NCBI RefSeq assembly: GCF_003569915.1 | Contig: NZ_KZ984439.1 | Span: 248,001-312,000, forward strand | Reading direction: 5' to 3' | DNA length: 64,000 nt | DNA from: Comamonas testosteroni | Lineage (GTDB): Bacteria; Pseudomonadota; Gammaproteobacteria; Burkholderiales; Burkholderiaceae_C | Shown here: positions 1 to 6,929 of the stretch, one piece after another | Layout: each line of letters starts with the position of its first letter | Numbering within the stretch: the stretch's first letter is position 1 | Program-made: the position numbers and the translations under genes | The notes under the pieces: model-generated | The model's database searches: none | What the model was told of the DNA's origin: nothing | The model's input: the letters and a program-made list of their open reading frames with translations, nothing else

Positions 1-893
1 GCGAGATCCCGATGTTCTACGACTCGATGATCGCCAAGCTCATCGTGCACGGCAAGGACCGCAACGACGCCATCGCCAAGATGCGTGAAGCCCTGAACGG
101 CTTTGCCATTCGCGGCATCAGCTCCAACATCCCGTTCCAAGCGGCGCTGCTGGCTCACCCGGACTTTGTCTCGGGCAAGTTCAACACCGGCTTTATTGCT
201 CAGCACTATGCCCACGGCTTCCACGCTGAAGATGTGCCGCACGCCGATCCGGACTTCCTGGTCGCACTGGCCATGTTCCGCAACCGCCGCTACCGTGCCC
301 GCGCATCGACCATCTCCGGTCAGATGCAAGGCCACCATGTGCAAGTGGGCCACAGCTACACCGCCGTGGTGCTGGGTGCCGAAGGCAAGAATCAGTATGT
401 GAGCGGCGATGTCACCGACTTTGACGCCGAAGCCCGCGTGTGCAAGGTCGTCATCGGCGGCAAGACCTACGAGTTCCGCAGCAATGCCGACATTCGTGAT
501 CTGGTGGTGCACGGAAGCTGCAACGGTCAGCCCTTCACCTGCCAGATCGAGCGCGGCACGGCCAAGAACCCGCTGGCTCTGCGCGTGATCCACAACGGCA
601 CGCAAGCCGATGTGCTGGTGCTCTCGCCCAAGGGCGCGGAAATGCACAAGCTCATGCCTTACAAGGCTCCGCCCGATCTGTCCAAGTTCCTGCTCTCGCC
701 CATGCCCGGCCTGCTGGTCGACGTGGCCGTGCAGCCCGGCCAGAAGGTGCAAGCTGGCGAAAAGCTGGCCGTCATTGAAGCCATGAAGATGGAAAACATC
801 CTGTTCGCGGCGCAAGACGGCGTGGTGAGCAAGATCAGCGCCGGCAAGGGCGACTCCCTCGCTGTGGACGACATCATTCTGGAATTCGAATGA
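1..893 (+). CDS. Propionyl/acetyl-CoA carboxylase, biotin carboxylase plus biotin carrier subunit, 3' part
   Basis: The frame is open from the first base, so the 5' end lies outside the window; about 296 codons remain. Visible are the end of the biotin carboxylase C-terminal domain (EIPMFYDSMIAKL near the start), a central linker, and a C-terminal biotinyl domain with the EAMKMEN biotin-lysine motif. It would carboxylate propionyl-CoA (or acetyl-CoA) together with a separate beta subunit, presumably upstream. The nearby VOC gene and the distant prpE favour propionyl-CoA, which is inference. A strong hairpin terminator follows. Family assignment is firm; substrate is less so. Confidence 0.93.
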   Translation, partial: EIPMFYDSMIAKLIVHGKDRNDAIAKMREALNGFAIRGISSNIPFQAALLAHPDFVSGKFNTGFIAQHYAHGFHAEDVPHADPDFLVALAMFRNRRYRARASTISGQMQGHHVQVGHSYTAVVLGAEGKNQYVSGDVTDFDAEARVCKVVIGGKTYEFRSNADIRDLVVHGSCNGQPFTCQIERGTAKNPLALRVIHNGTQADVLVLSPKGAEMHKLMPYKAPPDLSKFLLSPMPGLLVDVAVQPGQKVQAGEKLAVIEAMKMENILFAAQDGVVSKISAGKGDSLAVDDIILEFE

Positions 894-960
894 TGCAAGA
901 GGTTCGGAGCTGGCCGTCTGCGCTGACATGGCTGAACGCGCAGGCTCAAAAGCTCTGAAT

Positions 961-1000
961 TGGAAAAGCCCGCAGGGTTCAAGCTCTGCGGGCTTTTCCA
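961..1000 (+). terminator. Rho-independent terminator after the carboxylase gene
   Basis: A perfect 15-bp inverted repeat (961-975 with 986-1000, stem containing AAAAGCCCGCAG) surrounds a 10-nt loop and ends in CTTTTCC. It sits 67 bp after the carboxylase stop codon. Because this stem occupies the upstream TTG start option of the next gene, it also argues for the later ATG there. Confidence 0.85.
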
Positions 1001-1014
1001 TGCCAGTTTTAGGC

Positions 1015-1062
1015 AAAATAGACCTCTAGTCCATACAAAATATAGGCAAGCAGCTATGAAAT
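1015..1062 (+). repeat. Dispersed intergenic hairpin repeat, copy 1
   Basis: This is one of about 13 related A+T-rich segments in the window. The shared core is CTCTAGTCC, a short A+T loop, then GGCAAGCAGCTAT. It overlaps the start codon of the YdcF-like gene. Confidence 0.7.
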
Positions 1063-1862
1063 CAGAAGCAAACTCCAATAGCGCAAGCAAGCTCGCCAGA
1101 GTCTTGCTCGTCGCCGTGGGCGGCTTGCTGCTGATCGACGCACTGGTGCTGATGGCCATGGGCCACTTCAATGTCGGCGTGCTGCTGCCTGCGGCCATGG
1201 GCGCGGCCGTGCTGCTGCTGAGCTGGAAATGGCGCGCCGTGCAACGCTGGCGCGCGGCCAAACCTCTGCATGCGCGCCTGTGGTCGCTGGGCTGGGTGGG
1301 GCTGTTTGTCTGGCTGTTCAGCCTGCTGTGGTTCTGGAGCCGTCTTTTCAGTCTGGGTCTGGAGCCGCAGCAGGTGCCGCAGGTTCAGGCCATTGTGGTG
1401 CTGGGCAGCGGTACCTTGAACGGCCAACCGCGCCCGGTGCTGGCCGCGCGACTCGATACGGCCGCCGAGCTGGCAAAGCTGCAACCTAAGGCTTTGATCG
1501 CCGTCTGCGGCGGCATCGACTGGGGCGAGACCGAGTCTGAAGCCGAGGTCATGGCCCGCTATCTGGAGCACCGCCATGGCATTGCGCCAGAGCGTCTGGT
1601 GCTGGAAAAGCTCAGCACCAGCACGGAGCTGAACCTCAAGCTCAGCCGCCCATTCCTGCTGGAGCGCGGCATGGCGGCCGATGCGCCCTGGGCCATGGTC
1701 AGCAGCGATTTCCATCTGATGCGTGCCATGGACATGGCCAAACGCCAGCAACTACCCAATGTCTATCCCGTGGCTGCACCCACACCTCTGGCGACGCGAT
1801 TCAACGCCTGGCTGCGCGAATATTTCGCCATGGCCAGCAGCTGGGTGCTGGGCGAGGTCTGA
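1056..1862 (+). CDS. YdcF/DUF218-family membrane protein
   Basis: The 268-residue protein has three predicted membrane segments (about 15-36, 38-56 and 75-96) followed by a soluble DUF218/YdcF domain that begins with AIVVLGSG near residue 112 and carries the SSDFHLMRA motif typical of the family. The family is linked to envelope or vancomycin-sensitivity phenotypes (SanA, ElyC), but the reaction is unknown. I chose ATG 1056. The in-frame TTG at 960 lies inside a terminator stem. The ATG is part of a copy of the dispersed intergenic repeat (1015-1062), so the repeat seems to supply the start codon. No strong ribosome binding site is visible. Confidence 0.82.
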   Translation: MKSEANSNSASKLARVLLVAVGGLLLIDALVLMAMGHFNVGVLLPAAMGAAVLLLSWKWRAVQRWRAAKPLHARLWSLGWVGLFVWLFSLLWFWSRLFSLGLEPQQVPQVQAIVVLGSGTLNGQPRPVLAARLDTAAELAKLQPKALIAVCGGIDWGETESEAEVMARYLEHRHGIAPERLVLEKLSTSTELNLKLSRPFLLERGMAADAPWAMVSSDFHLMRAMDMAKRQQLPNVYPVAAPTPLATRFNAWLREYFAMASSWVLGEV

Positions 1863-1889
1863 ACGGCACAGCAGAGCAGGGTAGCGATC

Positions 1890-1945
1890 AATTTTTAATA
1901 AAAACCGGCTCTAGTATATTATTTATATAGGCTAGTAGCTATCAA
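1890..1945 (+). repeat. Dispersed intergenic hairpin repeat, copy 2
   Basis: The copy contains GGCTCTAGTATATT, an A+T loop and GGCTAGTAGCTATCAAA. It lies directly upstream of the ribosome binding site AAGGAG of the VOC gene. Confidence 0.7.
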
Positions 1946-1959
1946 ACAAGGAGTAAATC

Positions 1960-2424
1960 ATGAGCAACCGTCCTTTCAAGGTTCTGGGCATTCAGCAAGT
2001 CGCCATCGGCGGCACCGACAAGGGCCGCATGAAAAAGCTGTGGGTCGATATGCTGGGTCTGGAACAGACCGGCACCTTCCAGAGCGAGCGCGAAAACGTG
2101 GACGAAGACATCCTGGCCATGGGCAAGGGCGCCAACAAGGTGGAAGTGGACATCATGCAGCCCATGGACATCGACAAAAAGCCCGCCGTGCACGCCACGC
2201 CGCTCAACCACATTGGCCTGTGGATCGACGACCTGCGCAAGGCCGTGGAATGGCTGACTGCTAACGGCGTGCGCTTTGCCCCCGGCGGCATCCGCAAGGG
2301 CGCAGCAGGTTATGACATCACTTTTCTGCACCCCAAGAGCAATGACGAGTTCCCGATTGCCGGCGAAGGCGTGCTGATCGAGCTGGTGCAGGCTCCTGCG
2401 GATGTGATTGCGGCGCTGGGCTGA
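1960..2424 (+). CDS. VOC-superfamily protein, possible methylmalonyl-CoA epimerase
   Basis: The 154-residue protein has two VOC half-domains. ATG 1960 follows a good AAGGAG site. [10 protein letters not shown] and GVLIELVQ carry the His and Glu expected of metal ligands in the second half. In the first half the usual His of methylmalonyl-CoA epimerase (HVAIAV-like) is replaced by Gln in [10 protein letters not shown]. It lies one gene downstream of the propionyl-CoA carboxylase subunit, and methylmalonyl-CoA epimerase is the VOC enzyme of that pathway, so this role is a reasonable inference. A lactoylglutathione lyase or other lyase remains possible. Confidence 0.75.
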   Translation: MSNRPFKVLGIQQVAIGGTDKGRMKKLWVDMLGLEQTGTFQSERENVDEDILAMGKGANKVEVDIMQPMDIDKKPAVHATPLNHIGLWIDDLRKAVEWLTANGVRFAPGGIRKGAAGYDITFLHPKSNDEFPIAGEGVLIELVQAPADVIAALG

Positions 2425-2482
2425 TCACGCGAAGATGGCGACCATGCAACGCTGGATCACCATCTTTACTGATACTCCATTC

Positions 2483-2520
2483 ATGCTTGAGGTACCGGCT
2501 CAGTACGGACTCAAGCATTT
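2483..2520 (+). terminator. Possible terminator hairpin
   Basis: The arms ATGCTTGAG (2483-2491) and CTCAAGCAT (2510-2518) flank an 18-nt loop that itself contains GTAC/GTAC arms. Only a short T run follows, so function is uncertain. Confidence 0.35.
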
Positions 2521-2580
2521 CAAATAGGTGGGCTATTTCGCTGTAACGTAGGCAATCTGAAAACCTTGCCTGCCTCGCCC

Positions 2581-3498
2581 ATGACTTCCACCCAAGCCCA
2601 CTACGACCGCCAGTACAACGCCCGCGCCAGCGTGCAGGACCCGCTGGCCTATATCGCGCGCTACCAGCAGGAAAGCCAGGCCGCTTTGAATTTGCCCGGT
2701 GCCGTGCGCAATCAGCGCTACAGCCCCAGAGCCACCGACGTTCTGGATATCTATCTGCCCCAAGTCCAGGCAGAACATAGACAGGCTGCTCCTGTTTTCA
2801 TATTCATTCACGGCGGCTACTGGAAGGCGCTGAGCAAGAATGAATCGGCCTTTATGGCTCCTGCGTTGACTCAGGCCGGTGCCGTAGTGGTTGTGCCTGA
2901 ATATGATCTGGCGCCCGCCGTCACACTCGACCATATCGTCGATCAGATGCGCCAGGCCTATGCCTGGGTGGTGCGCAATATCGCCATCTACGGCGGGGAC
3001 GCACGCAATATCTGTGTCTGCGGCAGCTCGGCCGGCGGCCATCTGGTGGGCATGCTGCTGGCCCAAGGCTGGCAGCAGGACTATGACTTGCCTGCAGATG
3101 CCGTGCCTGCTTCGGCTTTCCCCTTGAGCGGCCTGTTTGATCTGCAGCCGCTGTTGACGACCCATATCAACGCGTGGATGAAGCTGGACGATGCAGCCGC
3201 CATGCGCAACAGCCCGCGCTTTGCGCTGCCCGATACCAGCACCCACGGCCAATGCCAGCTGCGCGTAGCTTGCGGTGAGTTTGAAACCCATGAATTCAAA
3301 CGCCAGTCGCGCGAGTATCTGGCGGCTTGGCAAGCCCGCTGTCTGCCGGGGCAGTGGGTGGAGGCTTCAGCGACCAATCATTTTGATTTGCCGCTGCAAC
3401 TGGCGGACCCGCAATCCATCGTTCACCAGACAGCCTTGCAGCTGATGGGGCTGGCCAGACCGCAGGGCGATAACAGTAGGGCGATAACGGGCAACTGA
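2581..3498 (+). CDS. Alpha/beta hydrolase, kynurenine-formamidase-like esterase
   Basis: The protein has about 305 residues with the HGGYW oxyanion-hole motif, the nucleophile elbow GSSAGGH and a C-terminal NHFD histidine, all typical of the arylformamidase/HSL-type esterase family. It is cytosolic with no signal peptide. I took ATG 2581 (MTSTQAHYDRQYN) over an in-frame TTG 15 bases upstream, because the family sequence normally begins at this position. No kynurenine-pathway neighbours are present, so formamidase activity is only suggested by sequence type. It is convergent with the recombinase gene, ten bases away. Confidence 0.8.
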   Translation: MTSTQAHYDRQYNARASVQDPLAYIARYQQESQAALNLPGAVRNQRYSPRATDVLDIYLPQVQAEHRQAAPVFIFIHGGYWKALSKNESAFMAPALTQAGAVVVVPEYDLAPAVTLDHIVDQMRQAYAWVVRNIAIYGGDARNICVCGSSAGGHLVGMLLAQGWQQDYDLPADAVPASAFPLSGLFDLQPLLTTHINAWMKLDDAAAMRNSPRFALPDTSTHGQCQLRVACGEFETHEFKRQSREYLAAWQARCLPGQWVEASATNHFDLPLQLADPQSIVHQTALQLMGLARPQGDNSRAITGN

Positions 3499-3507
3499 AG
3501 CCGCGCT

Positions 3508-4626
3508 TCAGTCCTCATCCATCATGCGCGCCGCCGGGTTGTTCAAGGCCGTATCGGCGCGGAAGTAGCCCAGCACCGTTGCCACGCTGTGGTGGCCGGT
3601 CAGCGCCATGGTGTCGGGCAAGGGAATATTGCGCCGCCCGGCCTCCGTCACAAAGCCCGATCTCAGCGAGTGCGCAGAAAAATCGCCTTCCACGCCCGCC
3701 AGCTCGCAGCGCTGCTTGACGATATTGCGCACGGCCGCCGGGCTCAAAGGCTCGGCCACATGGCCACCCTTGCGGATACGCCGAAAAATCGGCCCCTCCA
3801 CAATCTGAGCGGCCTGCAGCCAGGCCTTGAGCGCCTCTGCGGCGCGGCCCGTCACCGGCTTGTTGTTTTCCGGGGCGTCTGTGCCGCTCTGGTTGGTCTT
3901 GCTATGGGCTAGCGTGTAGATAAATTCGCAGTCACCCGACTTGCTGTCCATGGCGCGCAGATAACGCATATCCGCAGCCGCCACTTCAGAGCGCCGCCGT
4001 CCACCGCTCGCCCAGGCAAACAGCAGCAAGGCCCGGTCACGCACACCGCGCAGGCTATCGTCACAGGTGGCCAGCAGTTCCTCCAGCACATCACGGGTCA
4101 GTGCTTCTTTTTTCTGCGGTAACTCCCCCCGGCGTGCATAGGCCTTGCGGGTGCGCGACATCAGCTCCTTGACTGCGCCATCCTGGCAAGGGTTGACCAG
4201 CGCATGCACCTGGTGCGCCTTGGACATCACCGCCATCCGGTGCACCAGCGTGTTGTGGGAAGGCGGCCCCTTTTTCCCCTTGTAGCCCGCCGCGACCAGC
4301 GCCTCATCCACTTCGGCAGGCATCTCGCTTTGCAGACCGGTACCGGTCTGGCGCTCGGCATGGTCAATGATGAACTGCAGCACCGTCGCCACGCTCAGCG
4401 GCAACTGCATAGGCTGGCCCAGGCGCAACACATGCCAGGCTGCCCAATAGCGCATGGCGCTCTGGTAACTGCTGCGGGTATTGGCGGACTCGCCTTCGTG
4501 CATCAGCTCCTTGATCGCCGCATGCGCCTGCGGAGCCAGAGCTTGCATCGGGCCTGCAGGCATGGGCAGTTCATCGGCCTCAAAAGCAACCGGGGTAGGG
4601 AAGAGGGCAGGCTTGCGGAAATCCAT
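3508..4626 (-). CDS. Tyrosine recombinase/integrase
   Basis: The 372-residue protein has a SAM-like N-terminal domain (about 40-170) and a catalytic domain. A complete active site is visible: Arg in GGRRRSE (about 211), Lys in HSKTN (243), HSLR (His319, Arg322), His345 in TGHHSV and the nucleophile Tyr354 in GYFRA. I chose ATG 4626 (MDFRKP) because AAGGGA lies upstream; a longer frame to 4731 has no support. It is divergent from the KfrA-like gene across an A+T-rich control region. It may be an integrase of a mobile element or a resolvase-type partner of KfrA; no attachment repeats for it were found. Confidence 0.85.
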   Translation of the reverse strand: MDFRKPALFPTPVAFEADELPMPAGPMQALAPQAHAAIKELMHEGESANTRSSYQSAMRYWAAWHVLRLGQPMQLPLSVATVLQFIIDHAERQTGTGLQSEMPAEVDEALVAAGYKGKKGPPSHNTLVHRMAVMSKAHQVHALVNPCQDGAVKELMSRTRKAYARRGELPQKKEALTRDVLEELLATCDDSLRGVRDRALLLFAWASGGRRRSEVAAADMRYLRAMDSKSGDCEFIYTLAHSKTNQSGTDAPENNKPVTGRAAEALKAWLQAAQIVEGPIFRRIRKGGHVAEPLSPAAVRNIVKQRCELAGVEGDFSAHSLRSGFVTEAGRRNIPLPDTMALTGHHSVATVLGYFRADTALNNPAARMMDED

Positions 4627-5090
4627 GACGCTATTGTCCCTTGCTTGGTACAGCGCGATCTGCGGCGTCGGATGTTTTTGCCATCTGGCCCATCCCGGCG
4701 GCTTTCTGCCACTTCGGCGCGCGCCGGTCATTCAGCGGGCTAGCTGAGCCGCGATCTCTGCGATTTCTACAAAGCAATGCGCACCTGGCCCATGCGCAGG
4801 TCATGCCGCAGTTCTCAGTATCCGTGGCCGCACGCGCATCGATCGATGGGCTCTGACGCTTGATCAAAAGACTGGAGTCTTCAATCCGGTCTGAATTCAA
4901 TTTTTTTACAAGCCAAGGCCCGTAAAGGCCGAAATCTGGCTCCAAGGCCGAAAAAACGCAGTAATGTACGTTTTCATCTGTATGAAAATTTCATACGTAA
5001 TATTTAATACGTTAGATGTATTGTGTATTACATTGATAATTAATAAATCACGATAACAATCACTTATCGTTAGTAAAATAGACTTTAGAT
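4627..5090. promoter_or_regulatory. Divergent control region between recombinase and KfrA-like gene
   Basis: This 464-bp gap becomes markedly A+T-rich after 4960. It contains three palindromic elements (4980-5033, listed separately) that probably hold the promoters and operators of both genes. The first half (4740-4960) shows nothing I can name. Confidence 0.5.
4980..5033. promoter_or_regulatory. Palindrome cluster, probable KfrA-type operators
   Basis: There is a perfect 8-1-8 palindrome, GTATGAAA-A-TTTCATAC (4980-4996). Two 18-bp inverted repeats of identical design follow: ACGTA-N8-TACGT (4995-5012) and ATGTA-N8-TACAT (5016-5033). The centres of the last two are 21 bp apart, two helical turns. 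KfrA of plasmid RK2 is known to repress its own promoter through a palindromic operator, so autoregulation is inferred. Confidence 0.5.
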
Positions 5091-6086
5091 ATGAATACAG
5101 CCAAAACAACGTCCAGAGGTGTGCAGGAGGCCGATGTCTGGGCTGCAGCAGACGCTTTGATCGCCCAGGGCCTGCGCCCAACCATTGAGCGCGTGCGCCA
5201 GCACATTGGCCGAGGCTCGCCCAATACCGTCAGTCCGATGTTGGAAACCTGGTTTGCCACGCTGGGTCGCAGGCTGGGCGTAGCCGGAGAGCAAGACCCA
5301 GCAGTGCTGCAATCCGTGCCAGACCCTGTGCAACGCATGGCTCAGGAGTTATGGGAAACAGCGCAGGAAGAAGCCAAAGCCGCAGCCAGCGCTGTTCTTG
5401 CCCAACGCGAAGAAGCGCTGAGAAATTCCGAGCAGGACTTGCAGGGGCAAAAAGATCAGATTGCCCAGCGCGAGGCCACCATGCAGGCGCAAAAAGAGGC
5501 CATGAATCAGGCCTTGCAGGCCGCCCAGGCACAGGCGCAGGACTTGGCGCGCCGCCTTGATGAAATGCAGCAACAACTGCAGGATCGGGATCAGCGTCTG
5601 CAAGAGCTCCGTGACGAACTGAGCCAGGCAGTTCGCCAACGTGAGCAGCAGCAGCACAAGCACAGCGAAGAAATCCAGGCCGCTGCTGCAGAGCGCCAGC
5701 GCATGGCAGAGCAATATGCGGGCAATGAACGCCACATGCTCCACGAAGTCGATCGTGCTCGCCAGGAGCTAGCAACCGCACGCAAGAGCCAACAGGAGCA
5801 GGAGCGCAAGTCGGAAGCCAGATATCAGGAGCTGTTGGGTCGTTTTGAGCAGTCCGAGCAAGACATCCTGAATCTGCATGCGCAGTTGCAAACGGCGCAA
5901 AACACTGCAGCATTGGCTCAGGAGCGTGCAGCGGACCTAAAAAGCTTGCTGGATGCCCAGCAGCGTCTGGCTTCCGTTGCCAGCACAGGTCAGGAAGTTC
6001 AAACCATCGCCGCACAACCGCGCCGAAGTACTTTGGCCACCACGCGCAGATCCATCAACCGCAATCGTGGGCGTTCTCTGCGTTGA
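5091..6086 (+). CDS. KfrA-like DNA-binding coiled-coil protein
   Basis: The 331-residue protein has an N-terminal KfrA_N DNA-binding domain (about 8-70, VWAAADALIAQGLRPTIERVRQHIGRGSPNTV in segments) and then a very long Gln/Glu/Ala-rich coiled coil (about 85-300). It ends in a basic tail, RRSINRNRGRSLR. KfrA proteins are plasmid-borne repressors and partition accessories that multimerise through the coiled coil. Here it sits beside a recombinase and a dif-like site, so a chromosomal or element-maintenance role is possible. ATG 5091 has no strong ribosome binding site. A palindrome cluster lies upstream. Confidence 0.82.
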   Translation: MNTAKTTSRGVQEADVWAAADALIAQGLRPTIERVRQHIGRGSPNTVSPMLETWFATLGRRLGVAGEQDPAVLQSVPDPVQRMAQELWETAQEEAKAAASAVLAQREEALRNSEQDLQGQKDQIAQREATMQAQKEAMNQALQAAQAQAQDLARRLDEMQQQLQDRDQRLQELRDELSQAVRQREQQQHKHSEEIQAAAAERQRMAEQYAGNERHMLHEVDRARQELATARKSQQEQERKSEARYQELLGRFEQSEQDILNLHAQLQTAQNTAALAQERAADLKSLLDAQQRLASVASTGQEVQTIAAQPRRSTLATTRRSINRNRGRSLR

Positions 6087-6112
6087 ATCAGCAGAGTTTG
6101 CTTGTGCGCCTG

Positions 6113-6261
6113 AATCGTAGTTATAGAAGCTTCGTACAGGCGTGCAGATCCATGCTGAGACCGATAATGGACTGGAAGTTGCGAGCAAGCTGGAGGCGGG
6201 TCTCAGGGTCGTGACGCCTGAAGCTCAGCTTCTATTTTACTAGATACGATGTATCAGGCAT
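6113..6261 (-). pseudogene. Remnant of an xafT (VC1465-family) gene
   Basis: Reading leftwards from ATG 6261, the frame gives MPDTSYLVK, a TAG stop at 6234-6232, then in the same frame KLSFRRHDPETRLQLARNF and SMDLHACTKLL before another stop. This aligns codon by codon with the 5' part of the intact xafT gene (7520-8086), apart from one missing codon. The repeat offset is 1,831 bp near the junction and 1,828 bp further left. Nothing homologous remains left of about 6125. I read it as the surviving 5' end of an earlier, mostly deleted neighbouring element. Confidence 0.72.
6239..6255 (+). other. Left attachment junction: XerC-arm plus central region, no XerD arm
   Basis: ACTAGATACGA plus TGTATC matches the XerC arm and central hexamer of the right site (8070-8086) at 16 of 17 bases. 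The following AGGCATTATCT bears no resemblance to a XerD arm. A partner site lacking a XerD arm is what is described for the attachment site of TLC-phi of Vibrio cholerae. Confidence 0.65.
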
Positions 6262-6514
6262 TATCTGGACTCCCCGAGATAATAATCTTCATCAGCGAAT
6301 AAATAAACCCTATTTAACCCCCGTTGAGGATTTATTTTCAGGGTTTCTTGTTTATCAGGACGCGCACGGCCGCTCCGTTGATTCAACGGAAGTTAATCGC
6401 GGATATCGCCAGTGGTTAATCGACGGCAGTCGGGTTTCGCTTCGCTACATCAGGGGCTACGCCCCCGATACCCCCTGGAGTGCTGCGATCGCGTGAATCA
6501 CTCAAACCAACCTG
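6256..6514. other. Hairpin-rich non-coding left end of the IMEX
   Basis: The stretch holds ATTATCT/AGATAAT arms (6260-6266, 6277-6283) and a long-loop pair AAACCCT/AGGGTTT (6305-6346). It also holds a perfect 8-1-8 palindrome TCCGTTGA-T-TCAACGGA (6374-6390), a GTTAATCG direct repeat, and GGGGC/GCCCC (6453-6465). Such clusters suit a single-strand or replication origin plus the promoter for the leftward operon in the circular form; that role is inference. Confidence 0.4.
6259..6275 (-). promoter_or_regulatory. Detached ribosome binding site and start codon of xafT
   Basis: On the minus strand GGGGAG (6275-6270), an 8-base spacer and ATG (6261-6259) precede CCT-GAT-ACA-TCG-TAT-CTA. In a circle joining 6255 and 8086 this ATG runs in frame into the xafT body with no stop. 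In the integrated state the body instead meets TAA at 8089-8087. Confidence 0.65.
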
Positions 6515-6751
6515 TCACACCCCCGTGGCCTCAAACGCGGCAAGACCCAGAGAGGCTGCGATCCCCATGTTTTCCAACCAAGCTTCAACCTCCCGAGCCT
6601 GAGGACGCTGATCTGCCTTGGCAGGGGCCAGCAGGAGCGCTGCGCCTTGCTGCAGTTGGAGCAACGAATCCTTGCTCAACTGGTTTTTCTGAGCGTCAGC
6701 AACGACATTCGACCACGCGGCTTGAGCCGCCTTAAAATTTTCAGTAGCCAT
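6515..6751 (-). CDS. Small element protein, 78 residues, unknown
   Basis: The start MATENF at 6751 follows an excellent AAAGGA site, six bases away, so the frame is well supported. The protein is Ala/Gln-rich with a helical pattern (SNVVADAQKNQLSKD, LLQLQQGAALLLAPAKA) and no signal peptide or clear membrane segment. It is the last gene of the element's leftward operon. I do not recognise a family. Size and position would suit a phage accessory or structural protein, but nothing in the sequence proves it. Confidence 0.6.
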   Translation of the reverse strand: MATENFKAAQAAWSNVVADAQKNQLSKDSLLQLQQGAALLLAPAKADQRPQAREVEAWLENMGIAASLGLAAFEATGV

Positions 6752-6785
6752 TTCAGTTCCTTTCAACTGCTTTTGGTTAGGGGCG

Positions 6786-6929
6786 TCAGGTGGCTGTAAC
6801 ACCGAGCGGCCCCGCTTGAACAACACATTCCTGAGGCAAGCAAGCCCCAGAAGAAGAGGGCATCACACCTGCGAGGTGCAAGGCCAAGGCCACCGCAAAG
6901 GCCAGAGCATCAAGATCATTGCGGTCCAT
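6786..6929 (-). CDS. Small hydrophobic element protein, 47 residues
   Basis: ATG 6929 overlaps the end of the preceding 217-residue gene by 14 bases, which suggests translational coupling. Residues about 8-22 (ALAFAVALALHLAGV) are hydrophobic enough for one membrane segment, followed by a Ser/Cys/Gly-rich tail. Small one-span proteins are common in filamentous phages, so a coat or assembly role is conceivable but unproven. No clear ribosome binding site; it depends on coupling if real. Confidence 0.45.
   Translation of the reverse strand: MDRNDLDALAFAVALALHLAGVMPSSSGACLPQECVVQAGPLGVTAT

Noticed and set aside
960-1055. Upstream TTG start for the YdcF-like gene
   Set aside because: It lies inside a perfect terminator stem and adds no family-like residues; ATG 1056 fits better.
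2465-2482. TTTACTGATAC resembling the XerC arm of the left junction
   Set aside because: One-base gap, no central TGTATC and no XerD arm; it would also place an ordinary hydrolase inside the element.
5006-5033. dif-like reading of the KfrA control region (TGTATT with weak arms)
   Set aside because: Only about 7 of 11 matches to a XerD arm in A+T-rich DNA; the phased inverted repeats explain it better as operators.
5070-5082. TAGTAAAATAG matching the inverse of the left junction flank
   Set aside because: Eleven bases in A+T-rich sequence without an accompanying central region is likely chance.
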